Assembly: GCA_937958375.1 (NCBI GenBank) | Contig: CALGNY010000025.1 | Coordinates: 1-6,416 of the forward strand | Length of the DNA: 6,416 nt | From: an uncultured Bacillaceae bacterium | GTDB lineage: Bacteria; Bacillota; Bacilli; Bacillales; Alkalibacillaceae | Direction of reading: 5' to 3' | Part shown: one piece after another, positions 1-5,263 of the stretch | Position numbering within the stretch: position 1 is the stretch's first letter | Layout: each line of letters begins with the position of its first letter | Notes under the pieces: model-generated | Databases searched by the model: none | The model's input: only the letters and a program-made list of their open reading frames with translations | Told to the model about the DNA's origin: nothing | Position numbers and translations under genes: made by a program

Positions 1-78
1 TTTTTGTCTCTCAAACTCATTGAGACACAAGGGCTAGGAATTATGAAATTCATTCGATTAGGAAAAAATAAAAGTTAG
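1..78 (+). CDS. Possible 3' end of a truncated CDS entering from the left edge
   Basis: Frame 1 is open from the first base to a TAG at 76-78, giving 25 residues that end in IMKFIRLGKNKS. The mix of hydrophobic and basic residues is protein-like, but the stretch is too short to assign a family. It would be the upstream neighbour of the acetyltransferase gene on the same strand. Chance openness over 25 codons is common in AT-rich DNA, so this is only a candidate; the bases left of the window would decide. Confidence 0.25.
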   Translation, partial: FLSLKLIETQGLGIMKFIRLGKNKS

Positions 79-106
79 CATTCGGTATGTATAGGAACAA
101 CAACTG

Positions 107-135
107 TTGTAGACGTGTTAATTATCTGTTATTTA
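107..135 (+). promoter_or_regulatory. Candidate sigma-A promoter for the acetyltransferase gene
   Basis: A TTGTAG box at 107-112 is followed after 17 bases by TATTTA at 130-135. The -10 box is preceded by TG at 127-128, one base away, so it has the extended -10 form. It lies about 70 bases before the ATG at 204. Both hexamers are imperfect. A short ACAAC-T-GTTGT palindrome at 100-110 overlaps the -35 box and could be incidental. Confidence 0.3.
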
Positions 136-203
136 GTATGTTCACTTGCAATGTTGTCAGTTAGGTAAGAATGTGGATGAAATTTTTGAGGGAGGATTTT
201 TAC

Positions 204-621
204 ATGACAGTATTTTTAAAGAATAACACGAAGGTATTTATTCGGCCATATGTTGAAGGTGATATTAATAAAATACAAGATTTAAATAAAATAGAAGGAT
301 GGTCTAATTTAGTTGAAAATCATATGAACACTAAGGAAGCTTGGAAGAATTCAAATGTATCATTTGTTGTTGAAACAGAGACTAAAAATGTTATTGGCTA
401 TATAAGAGGCTTTACAGATACTCGTATAAGCCTGTTTATCTGCGAATTATTGATCGATAAAATGTATAGAGGATTTGGATTAGGAAAAGAGTTAATCTAC
501 TATGTACACAGTTTGTATCCAGACAAGAGTTGAATTACTTGCAAATCGTTCATCTCGCACATTTTATGAAGGGCTCGGCTTTCGTGCTTTTTATGGTTTT
601 AGGAAAACAAGTCAGGAGTAA
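204..621 (+). pseudogene. GNAT-family N-acetyltransferase, frameshifted near the 3' end
   Basis: The protein is a small Gcn5-related acetyltransferase that would transfer an acetyl group from acetyl-CoA to an unknown amine; it would be cytoplasmic. The ATG at 204 is chosen because GAGGGAGG at 188-195 precedes it at good distance; an in-frame ATG at 171 has no such site. The first frame runs 109 codons to a TGA at 531-533 and includes the acetyl-CoA loop RGFGLG at residues 89-94. From base 526 another frame continues without a stop to a TAA at 619-621 and reads RVELLANRSSRTFYEGLGFR and then YGFRK, the typical GNAT C-terminus (motif B). One extra base, or two missing bases, near 525 separates the halves. 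Joined, the protein is about 139 residues, normal for the family. It is either a recent pseudogene or a sequence error. It is convergent with the gene ending at 647. Confidence 0.85.
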
Positions 622-646
622 TTTTTAAAGTAAACATAGCTCACTT

Positions 647-1012
647 TTATCTTTTCGGTATCTTATTAATTTTTTCTTCCAAAACTGTGAAATTGCCAAA
701 GAAGCCTCGCACATGAATATCTAAATTATATGAGGGTGCTTCATTGCTTTTATAATGATTAATTACTTCCATAATAAATACTCCAGGACTGTAAGCACCA
801 TCTGCTCTCATGATAATAGGGTCTTCATTAGCTTCCTCAAAGGCAATTTCAAATGTTTCACAGTTGTAATCCCAACACTCAATTGCATACCGGTCTTCCA
901 TCCAACGGACAAAGTCAGCATCCGTTGGCTTTTTATTTGCTACGATCACTAAACTAACGATTAGGATGGTCAGTGTTAGAAATAAGATAAGCCAAACTTT
1001 CTTTTTCTTCAT
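647..1012 (-). CDS. Small membrane-anchored extracytoplasmic protein, function unknown
   Basis: The protein has 121 residues from the second of two adjacent ATG codons; the ribosome site GGAGG lies 7 bases before the ATG at 1012 and only 4 before the ATG at 1015, so 1012 is preferred. A lysine-rich start (KKKK) is followed by about 20 hydrophobic residues, a signal anchor or uncleaved signal peptide; no lipobox is seen. The remaining ~95 residues would be outside the membrane and contain a Cys-x4-Cys pair (ECWDYNCE) that could form a disulfide, and a C-terminal segment ending in FFGNFTVLEEK. The layout recalls small Bacillus proteins of the DUF4359 type, but I hold that match loosely. Only about 18 bases separate it from the DUF5694 gene upstream on the same strand, which suggests co-transcription. 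It appears intact. Confidence 0.8.
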   Translation of the reverse strand: MKKKKVWLILFLTLTILIVSLVIVANKKPTDADFVRWMEDRYAIECWDYNCETFEIAFEEANEDPIIMRADGAYSPGVFIMEVINHYKSNEAPSYNLDIHVRGFFGNFTVLEEKINKIPKR

Positions 1013-1030
1013 CATAGTTCCTCCATCGTC

Positions 1031-1771
1031 CTATGTTAAATAATCACTGGCAGTCTTTACATCAAAGATTCCACTCTCTTTCAAAAATTGCAATAGCAAG
1101 TGAAGGTGGCCACTGCCATATAAAACAAATATTCGTTCTTCTTTTGATTCAATCAGGCGCACTAGGTTTTTATAAATTAGCATGTTTCTGTAATACCAAT
1201 ACTTAGCGGTCCACATTGCACCTGCTGGGTTACTTGTGTCGCCTACTAAAGCTAACTTCATATACAGTTCCTGATTTCTTAATATAATCTCGGGGTCGTT
1301 TAACCAACGTAAATACTCTTTCAGCGAATGACTGCTTAGATATGCATTTGCTTCAGCCAACAGCTCTTCTCCGATTTTTGTAGCTTCTCTAAATTCTTCT
1401 GTATCCCCCAATTTCGCTAGATCAGGAACGTCTTTTTGCTCCTCGTTCCAATCTACGGCATGTACCTGATCGAGGTTGCATTCCTTCGCTAAGCGGAAAC
1501 CAACTTGATCAATTTCATTAATTGTTAAATTGTATTCGCCATTTAGATAAGAGGAATACTGTTCATTCAATTGATCTTCTTTTTGTTGCAGGCATTCTAA
1601 AGCAACTTTTGTAGGTTCAAATTTCTTAATACAACCAATGACTTCTTTTATTTCCTTTTGTCTCCCGGTAGATAACATATCTGGTTTGTTTGTCTTAAAG
1701 AGGTCACCGCTATCTTGTGGAGTGAAATGGTCAGTTCCTATAAGTAAAATTGATGGTTTGATATTAGACAC
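1031..1771 (-). CDS. DUF5694 family protein (TIKI/TraB-like fold)
   Basis: About 243-246 residues, matching the DUF5694 family, related to the TIKI/TraB/ChaN-like superfamily of proposed metal-dependent hydrolases or haem-binding proteins; the true function is unknown. Visible hallmarks are IGTDHF near the N-terminus, the RQKEI segment, KVALE around residue 57 (conserved Glu) and a C-terminal GSGHLHLL with conserved His. No signal peptide is seen, so it should be cytoplasmic. The start is doubtful: the GTG at 1771 has no ribosome site before it, and no in-frame ATG exists upstream before a stop at 1804-1802. A GAGGTG sequence at 1774-1769 would be an ideal ribosome site for the ATC codon at 1762-1760, which would give the family-typical start xKPSILLIGTDHF. 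The gene appears otherwise intact. It leads into the small membrane-protein gene downstream. Confidence 0.8.
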   Translation of the reverse strand: MSNIKPSILLIGTDHFTPQDSGDLFKTNKPDMLSTGRQKEIKEVIGCIKKFEPTKVALECLQQKEDQLNEQYSSYLNGEYNLTINEIDQVGFRLAKECNLDQVHAVDWNEEQKDVPDLAKLGDTEEFREATKIGEELLAEANAYLSSHSLKEYLRWLNDPEIILRNQELYMKLALVGDTSNPAGAMWTAKYWYYRNMLIYKNLVRLIESKEERIFVLYGSGHLHLLLQFLKESGIFDVKTASDYLT

Positions 1772-1774
1772 CTC
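1769..1774 (-). promoter_or_regulatory. Ribosome binding site that may direct an ATC start
   Basis: GAGGTG is complementary to the 3' end of 16S rRNA and sits 6 bases before an ATC codon at 1762-1760. The same bases contain the GTG that is the only conventional start codon available. Spacing favours initiation, now or ancestrally, at the ATC position. Confidence 0.4.
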
Positions 1775-1836
1775 GGCTTTGCTAGTGTAAATTGCAGCAT
1801 TTTATTCAAATTTATTATTGTCTACTATGAGTAGTA

Positions 1837-2187
1837 TCATCTCTTTCTTACCACGAAAGTGATTGCATTAGTTTTTAACAAAACATCTCTTTTGTTCCTG
1901 ATAATTTTATATTCGAGTGGCTTTACTAGTTGCTTAACTATTTCCCAACCATCATAAATTTGATTTAATTTGTTCATCATGCCTTCCGTTTCAATATTGA
2001 CTTCCATCATTGCGTCTAATTTCTCGTTTGTTTCCATATCAATTTCTTCTACTTCCGAATTCACAATGATGCAGTTTATTCCTTTATCAGTTGTTCCTTG
2101 TGCCATTTGGCGTATAACATTTTCAAACGATTCAATATTATTTATACACTCTAAAATATGCTGCAAATAAAGTTGGCCATTCTTCAT
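1837..2187 (-). CDS. HepT-like toxin remnant: HepT N-terminus joined to unrelated C-terminus
   Basis: The 116-residue ORF starts with an ATG overlapping the stop of the nucleotidyltransferase gene upstream (ATGA), the usual coupling in MntA/HepT toxin-antitoxin pairs. The first ~22 residues, MKNGQLYLQHILECINNIES, look like the first helix of HepT/DUF86 HEPN toxins, which act as RNases and are neutralised by AMPylation from the MNT partner. The rest does not follow the HepT pattern: the HEPN catalytic motif R-x4-6-H-x-Y is absent in this frame and I did not find it in a spot check of one other frame. Residues ~30-116 form an acidic segment (EVEEIDMETNEKLDAMMEV) and a basic end (FVVRKR) that I do not recognise. 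The most likely reading is a deletion fusion that removed the toxin core; a divergent small gene is possible. No toxic activity can be inferred. Confidence 0.5.
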   Translation of the reverse strand: MKNGQLYLQHILECINNIESFENVIRQMAQGTTDKGINCIIVNSEVEEIDMETNEKLDAMMEVNIETEGMMNKLNQIYDGWEIVKQLVKPLEYKIIRNKRDVLLKTNAITFVVRKR

Positions 2188-2470
2188 AACTGAACGGCCT
2201 CATTCAGGACATTCTCTTTTATACTCCAATGAATAGAGTTTTCTGTTACAACATCAACCTTAACTTCGAATAAGTCTTCAATTTCTTGTTTAAAACGAAT
2301 CAAGTCAAATAAACTTCTATCTTTTTCAATTCCACAAGTAAATCAAGATCACTTTCACGTCCATCTTCATGCCTTGCAGCAGAACCAAAAACCCGTACAT
2401 TTTTAATACCGTTTTCATCTGCTGATTTTAAAATTAGCTTGCGTTTTTCTTGAAGAAGATCATGTAACAC
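2184..2470 (-). pseudogene. MntA-like MNT-domain nucleotidyltransferase antitoxin, frameshifted
   Basis: Proteins of this family are minimal nucleotidyltransferases that act as antitoxins by adding AMP to the HepT partner. A GTG start at 2470-2468 is supported by GAGGAGG ending 8 bases upstream. The first frame reads 58 codons and holds the complete catalytic signature GS-x10-D-x-D (G29, S30, D41, D43, within VRVFGSAARHEDGRESDLD), then stops early. A second frame from about base 2327 continues with EKDRSLFDLIRFKQEIEDLF and VDVVTENSIHW to a TGA at 2186-2184 that overlaps the next ATG. One base is missing near 2328; restoring it gives 95 residues, the normal MNT length. The catalytic loop would remain in the fragment but the C-terminal half is lost. 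The in-frame quality of both halves suggests recent loss or a sequence error. Confidence 0.85.
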
Positions 2471-2502
2471 GACAAATACCTCCTCTTGCTACTTCTGAGC
2501 CT

Positions 2503-2531
2503 ATTATAACATTCCACAAAAATTGTAAGAA
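2503..2531 (-). promoter_or_regulatory. Extended -10 promoter for the mntA/hepT remnant
   Basis: Reading leftward, a perfect TATAAT at 2508-2503 is preceded by TG at 2511-2510, the extended -10 form. A weak -35 candidate TTCTTA at 2531-2526 lies 17 bases upstream. Transcription would begin around 2496, leaving a leader of about 25 bases with a strong ribosome site before the GTG at 2470. Confidence 0.55.
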
Positions 2532-2595
2532 TGGTTATAAGAAAATTGGCATTACGTCACGGATTAAAGTAATATCCTATGAAACTATGCAGTTC

Positions 2596-3308
2596 TTATT
2601 CAGTCAAGGTTCTGAAAAAATCATATAGATCTTCATCACTATATCCTTTAAAAATAAGTTCTTTTCCATCAAACACAAGTATTACCGGAAACTGTTCAAT
2701 GTCCAGCTCTTCTTTAAAGTCAACAACGTAGTCATTATCATAAGGTACCCATCCGGCTGTAGCTCTGTATTCTGTTCCCTCGAGTATATTCATTGCACGT
2801 TCATACATGGTTTCTTGCAACTCAGAAGGTACCGGTTCATTTTCCCTATACATGATGACAATATTCATGCCATCTGTATGGGGGAGGAGCCTCGAATACT
2901 TTTCCTCATAGGTCATTTCCAAAAAAATGATTTCATTTGGATGCCCTTCGAAGCTGTCATCTCTTGGAGGATTAACTAATACTTTTTGGCCTCGTTTTAT
3001 ATCTTCCAATGATGTCTCGTTATATTCTTCGTCTTTTATGACTGTTTGATCGGATATCATAGCCGTATATAAGTAGCCTTAATCGGTTATGCCTGGTCCT
3101 TTTCGATCTCGTTTTTCCCATTCTGAAATATCAACAATTAAGGTACGCTCATTCGGATTTACTTCCGAATGGTTCCAATCATTTTGTCATCTTCATAATG
3201 ACCATAGGGATACTCTTCATCATCTTCTCCCGCACTTTCTCCTTCACATGCTGAAATCATTGTGATGGTGGATATTAATATGAAAAAGAGCAATAGTTTG
3301 CGTGACAA
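2596..3308 (-). pseudogene. Lipoprotein with thioredoxin-like C-terminal region, broken by frameshift and stop
   Basis: Three pieces make one gene. From a TTG start at 3308 (ribosome site AAGGGGGG, 6-base spacing) the first frame encodes a lipoprotein signal peptide: SRK, a hydrophobic run and the lipobox ISAC with Cys21, followed by an acidic linker (GEDDEEYPYGHYEDD). Near 3181 the frame is lost (one base missing) and reading resumes as DWNHSEVNPNERTLIVDISE. A TAA at 3081-3079 interrupts that frame, which then continues without further stops through GYLYTAMISDQTV to the end at 2596. The ATG at 3060 has no ribosome site, so the 154-codon open stretch is not an independent gene. The middle part resembles small OB-like domains of Bacillus lipoproteins (DUF3221/YobA type, loosely held); the C-terminus, with VILVFDGKELIFKGY after a candidate cis-proline in QFPV, looks thioredoxin-like. 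Repaired length would be about 237 residues. Exported and membrane-anchored if functional. Confidence 0.75.
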
Positions 3309-3366
3309 CGGATTCCCCCCTTATTGACCAACTAGTCATACCCTAACCTCTCTTGTATATTGTCTT

Positions 3367-3444
3367 TTACTTTTTCTTTTTTGAATTAGATGCCATGGCA
3401 ACGATGAAAATAACAATTACAGCGGCAAGTATAGACGCTTCCAT
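3367..3444 (-). CDS. 25-residue membrane micro-protein
   Basis: An ATG at 3444 follows GGAG at 3456-3453 with 8-base spacing. The peptide is a short acidic start (MEAS), a hydrophobic stretch ILAAVIVIFIVAMA and a SNSKKKK tail, then TAA. This is the layout of a single-span membrane peptide with the basic tail in the cytoplasm. I do not recognise a family. It lies between the menB terminator and the broken lipoprotein gene, on the same strand as both, with about 58 bases between its stop and the lipoprotein start, and may share that gene's transcript. Its protein-like composition and good ribosome site support it; its shortness keeps it uncertain. Confidence 0.5.
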   Translation of the reverse strand: MEASILAAVIVIFIVAMASNSKKKK

Positions 3445-3506
3445 CTGATCAGCTCCATTATGGTTTAGGATTTGGAATGGTTTTGAGACTATTTGTTTAC
3501 TTATTT

Positions 3507-3533
3507 ATTTTAGGAATCCAGCAATTAAGTCAA
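3507..3533 (-). promoter_or_regulatory. Candidate promoter for the micro-ORF and lipoprotein remnant
   Basis: Reading leftward, TTGACT at 3533-3528 matches five of six -35 bases and TAAAAT at 3512-3507 matches five of six -10 bases, but the spacer is only 15 bases. It is placed just after the men terminator and about 60 bases before the micro-ORF start, where a new promoter would be needed. Confidence 0.3.
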
Positions 3534-3553
3534 CAATCACCCGCGAAAAGGAT

Positions 3554-3587
3554 AAAAAAAGACCACATCAAACTTGATGTGATCTTT
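3554..3587 (-). terminator. Rho-independent terminator of the men operon
   Basis: Reading leftward, GATCACATCA (3584-3575), loop AGTT, and TGATGTGGTC (3570-3561) pair over 10 bases with one G-U, extended by three A-T pairs at the base, and run into seven Ts (3560-3554). It begins 11 bases after the menB stop. The plus-strand side has only TTTCTT after the stem, so it is mainly a leftward terminator. Confidence 0.92.
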
Positions 3588-3598
3588 CTTCGTGAGGT

Positions 3599-4417
3599 TT
3601 ATGGAAAACGCGGGAACTGGTCAAAGTCCGGTTTACGTTTTTCTTTGAATGCGTCGCGTCCTTCTTTTGCTTCATCGGTTGTGTAGTAAAGAAGGGTAGC
3701 GTCTCCGCCCATTTGTTGTAGTCCTGCCAAGCCGTCTGTGTCGGCGTTGAAGGAGGCTTTCAAGAAACGGAGTGCAGTCGGTGATTTTTCAAGAATTTCT
3801 TCACACCACTGGATCGTTTCTTCTTCGAGTTTGTCTAATGGTACGACCGTGTTGACAAGGCCCATGTCCTCGGCTTCTTCTGCGTTGTATTGACGGCAGA
3901 GGTACCAGATTTCACGGGCTTTCTTGTGGCCAACCATGCGTGCAAGAAGTCCTGCGCCGTATCCAGCATCAAAGCTTCCGACTTTAGGTCCGGTTTGTCC
4001 GAAAATCGCGTTGTCTGCCGCAATCGTCAAGTCACAGCACACGTGCAAGACGTGGCCGCCTCCGATTGCATAGCCGGAAACCATTGCGATGACGGGTTTT
4101 GGAATGACGCGGATCAAACGTTGTAGGTCTAATACGTTCAGGCGTGGTACTTCATCGGTTCCGACATATCCACCGTGTCCGCGGACGGATTGGTCACCAC
4201 CGGAACAGAATGCTTTGTCGCCGGCACCTGCTAATACGATGACACCGACTTCATTGTCATCGCGTGCTCGTGTGAACGCATCGATCATTTCATTCACCGT
4301 CAGTGGTGTAAATGCGTTTCGTTTTTCTGGTCGATTGATGGTGACTTTTGCGATTCCGTTGTATTTCTCATAAATGATTTCTTCGTAGTCTTTGACTTTC
4401 GTCCATTCGACTGCCAT
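3599..4417 (-). CDS. menB: 1,4-dihydroxy-2-naphthoyl-CoA synthase MenB
   Basis: MenB closes the ring of o-succinylbenzoyl-CoA in a Dieckmann-type condensation to give 1,4-dihydroxy-2-naphthoyl-CoA in menaquinone synthesis. It is a cytoplasmic crotonase-fold enzyme, hexameric in known members. The 272 residues are full length. Visible features are CSGGDQ at 71-76 (oxyanion and CoA loop), GGYVG with Tyr84 in the mobile active-site loop, the YAIGGGH segment at 116-122 and [14 protein letters not shown] at 141-154. Gly143 in QTGP, rather than the Asp of the mycobacterial enzyme, places it with the bicarbonate-dependent (type I) MenB proteins such as that of E. coli. The C-terminal [14 protein letters not shown] carries the Tyr that reaches a neighbouring subunit in known structures (here probably Tyr245). 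The ATG at 4417 has GGAGG 8 bases upstream, overlapping the menH stop. It is the last gene of the transcript. Confidence 0.97.
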   Translation of the reverse strand: MAVEWTKVKDYEEIIYEKYNGIAKVTINRPEKRNAFTPLTVNEMIDAFTRARDDNEVGVIVLAGAGDKAFCSGGDQSVRGHGGYVGTDEVPRLNVLDLQRLIRVIPKPVIAMVSGYAIGGGHVLHVCCDLTIAADNAIFGQTGPKVGSFDAGYGAGLLARMVGHKKAREIWYLCRQYNAEEAEDMGLVNTVVPLDKLEEETIQWCEEILEKSPTALRFLKASFNADTDGLAGLQQMGGDATLLYYTTDEAKEGRDAFKEKRKPDFDQFPRFP

Positions 4418-4425
4418 AAATTGTT

Positions 4426-4432
4426 CCTCCTA
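4426..4432 (-). promoter_or_regulatory. menB ribosome binding site containing the menH stop codon
   Basis: TAGGAGG reading leftward includes the TAG stop of menH and the Shine-Dalgarno core for menB, 8 bases before its ATG. Ribosomes ending menH would sit on the menB start region, which favours coupled translation. Confidence 0.85.
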
Positions 4433-5251
4433 CGTATGTGTTTTAGTATGAATATGTTGTTGTAAAAATTCACTTACTATTTTAACAAATGAGTGGAGAT
4501 TTTCCACGTGAACCGCATGGCCGGCTTCTTTCACGACCTGGTGTTCCGCGCGTGGTAAGCGTTTGAGCATTTCTTCATTGATCGAATTGAACTTTTCATC
4601 GAGTTCACCGGTGACTAATAAAGTTGGGATTTGTATGTGCTCCAGTTGATCCCATAAGGATGGCATGACGCCAGTTCCCATTGTTTTCAGGGATAAAGCA
4701 AGTCCGTGTTCGGTTTGGAAAAGTCGCTCGTTATGCAATACTTTTTTGATCTCTGGTGACAAGGATTGTTGCGATTGAAAGAGCGGGATGTTTTCCCAAT
4801 AATCCACGAAGGCTTCGATCCCTTTGTCTTCGATGAACTGAGCGAGTTTTTCATCGCTTTCTTTTCGTGCTTCTTGCTCTTCTGTTGTTTTAAGGCCTGG
4901 TGATGCGCCAGCCAAGGTCAAGCTTTTGATGCGTTCTGGATGGCGGTTGGCTAACAGGAGCGCGGTTCTTCCGCCCATCGAGTAGCCAAGCAAATGGAAG
5001 TTTTCGATTTCGAGCTGGTTAATGACTTCGATGAGTTCGTCAACGTATTCTTCCATTGATTTTTCTTCACGGACGATAGTTTTTCCGTGTCCGGGTAAAT
5101 CGATGCCGATCCATTGTACGGGAAGGTTCGACTCGGAGACAACGTTTCTCCATTGTTTGGCCGAGCCGGTGAATCCGTGTAATAAGATGACGGGTTCGCC
5201 GCTTCCCTTCAGTCTGACAAAGTATGATTGATTTCCGACGGGTACAATCAT
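4430..5251 (-). CDS. menH: SHCHC synthase MenH (alpha/beta hydrolase)
   Basis: MenH removes pyruvate from SEPHCHC, the MenD product, giving 2-succinyl-6-hydroxy-2,4-cyclohexadiene-1-carboxylate (SHCHC). It is a cytoplasmic alpha/beta hydrolase-fold enzyme. The 273 residues show the oxyanion-side HGFTGS at 25-30, the DLPGHGKT segment at 51-58, the nucleophile elbow GYSMGGR with Ser91 and Arg95, the acid in TGELDEKF (Asp218) and the base in AGHAVHVE (His245), a complete Ser-Asp-His triad. A lid region of about 70 residues lies between LAGASPG and MPSLWDQ. The last residues, HIHTKTHT, form an unusual His/Thr tail. The ATG at 5251 starts 6 bases after the menD stop, with GGGTGAT (5263-5257) as ribosome site. 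Position between menD and menB supports the name over generic hydrolase. Confidence 0.95.
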   Translation of the reverse strand: MIVPVGNQSYFVRLKGSGEPVILLHGFTGSAKQWRNVVSESNLPVQWIGIDLPGHGKTIVREEKSMEEYVDELIEVINQLEIENFHLLGYSMGGRTALLLANRHPERIKSLTLAGASPGLKTTEEQEARKESDEKLAQFIEDKGIEAFVDYWENIPLFQSQQSLSPEIKKVLHNERLFQTEHGLALSLKTMGTGVMPSLWDQLEHIQIPTLLVTGELDEKFNSINEEMLKRLPRAEHQVVKEAGHAVHVENLHSFVKIVSEFLQQHIHTKTHT

Positions 5252-5256
5252 GGTTA

Positions 5257-5263
5257 ATCACCC
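5257..5263 (-). promoter_or_regulatory. menH ribosome binding site overlapping the menD stop
   Basis: GGGTGAT reading leftward pairs with the 16S rRNA tail through GGTGAT and contains the TGA stop of menD; it ends 5 bases before the menH ATG. This repeats the arrangement at the menH-menB junction. Confidence 0.6.

Noticed and set aside
5..27. TGTCTC...GAGACA inverted repeat near the left edge
   Set aside because: The stem has a two-base bulge, no T-run follows on the plus side, and on the minus side the stem is followed by A's, so it is not a convincing terminator. It also lies within the possible CDS tail.
627..647. Imperfect stem between the convergent acetyltransferase and membrane-protein genes
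   Set aside because: AAAGT/ACTTT ends pair, but the inside has A-C mismatches on the plus strand and G-U pairs on the minus strand, and only an interrupted T stretch follows on the plus side. Too weak to call a terminator.
755..952. 65-codon plus-strand open frame
   Set aside because: It lies entirely antisense within the membrane-protein gene, has no clear ribosome site and its residues do not resemble a protein family.
1822..1834. CTACT-ATG-AGTAG hairpin after the HepT-like ORF
   Set aside because: Only five base pairs and no T-run on either side; chance is a sufficient explanation.
1970..2170. 66-codon plus-strand open frame
   Set aside because: Antisense shadow of the HepT-like ORF; Ser/Ile-rich translation typical of reverse-strand reading.
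2596..3060. 154-codon ORF as an independent gene
   Set aside because: Its ATG has no ribosome site, and the frame continues upstream past one stop into matching sequence and a lipoprotein signal, so it is the 3' part of a broken gene.
3251..3339. ATG at 3339 with GAGAGG upstream as the start of the lipoprotein gene
   Set aside because: It opens a different frame from the signal peptide and gives a short peptide without a signal sequence; the TTG at 3308 reads directly into the lipobox.
3477..3686. 69-codon plus-strand ORF with hydrophobic start
   Set aside because: It runs through the men terminator hairpin and antisense into the menB 3' end; the ribosome site is poor and the second half is plainly shadow sequence.
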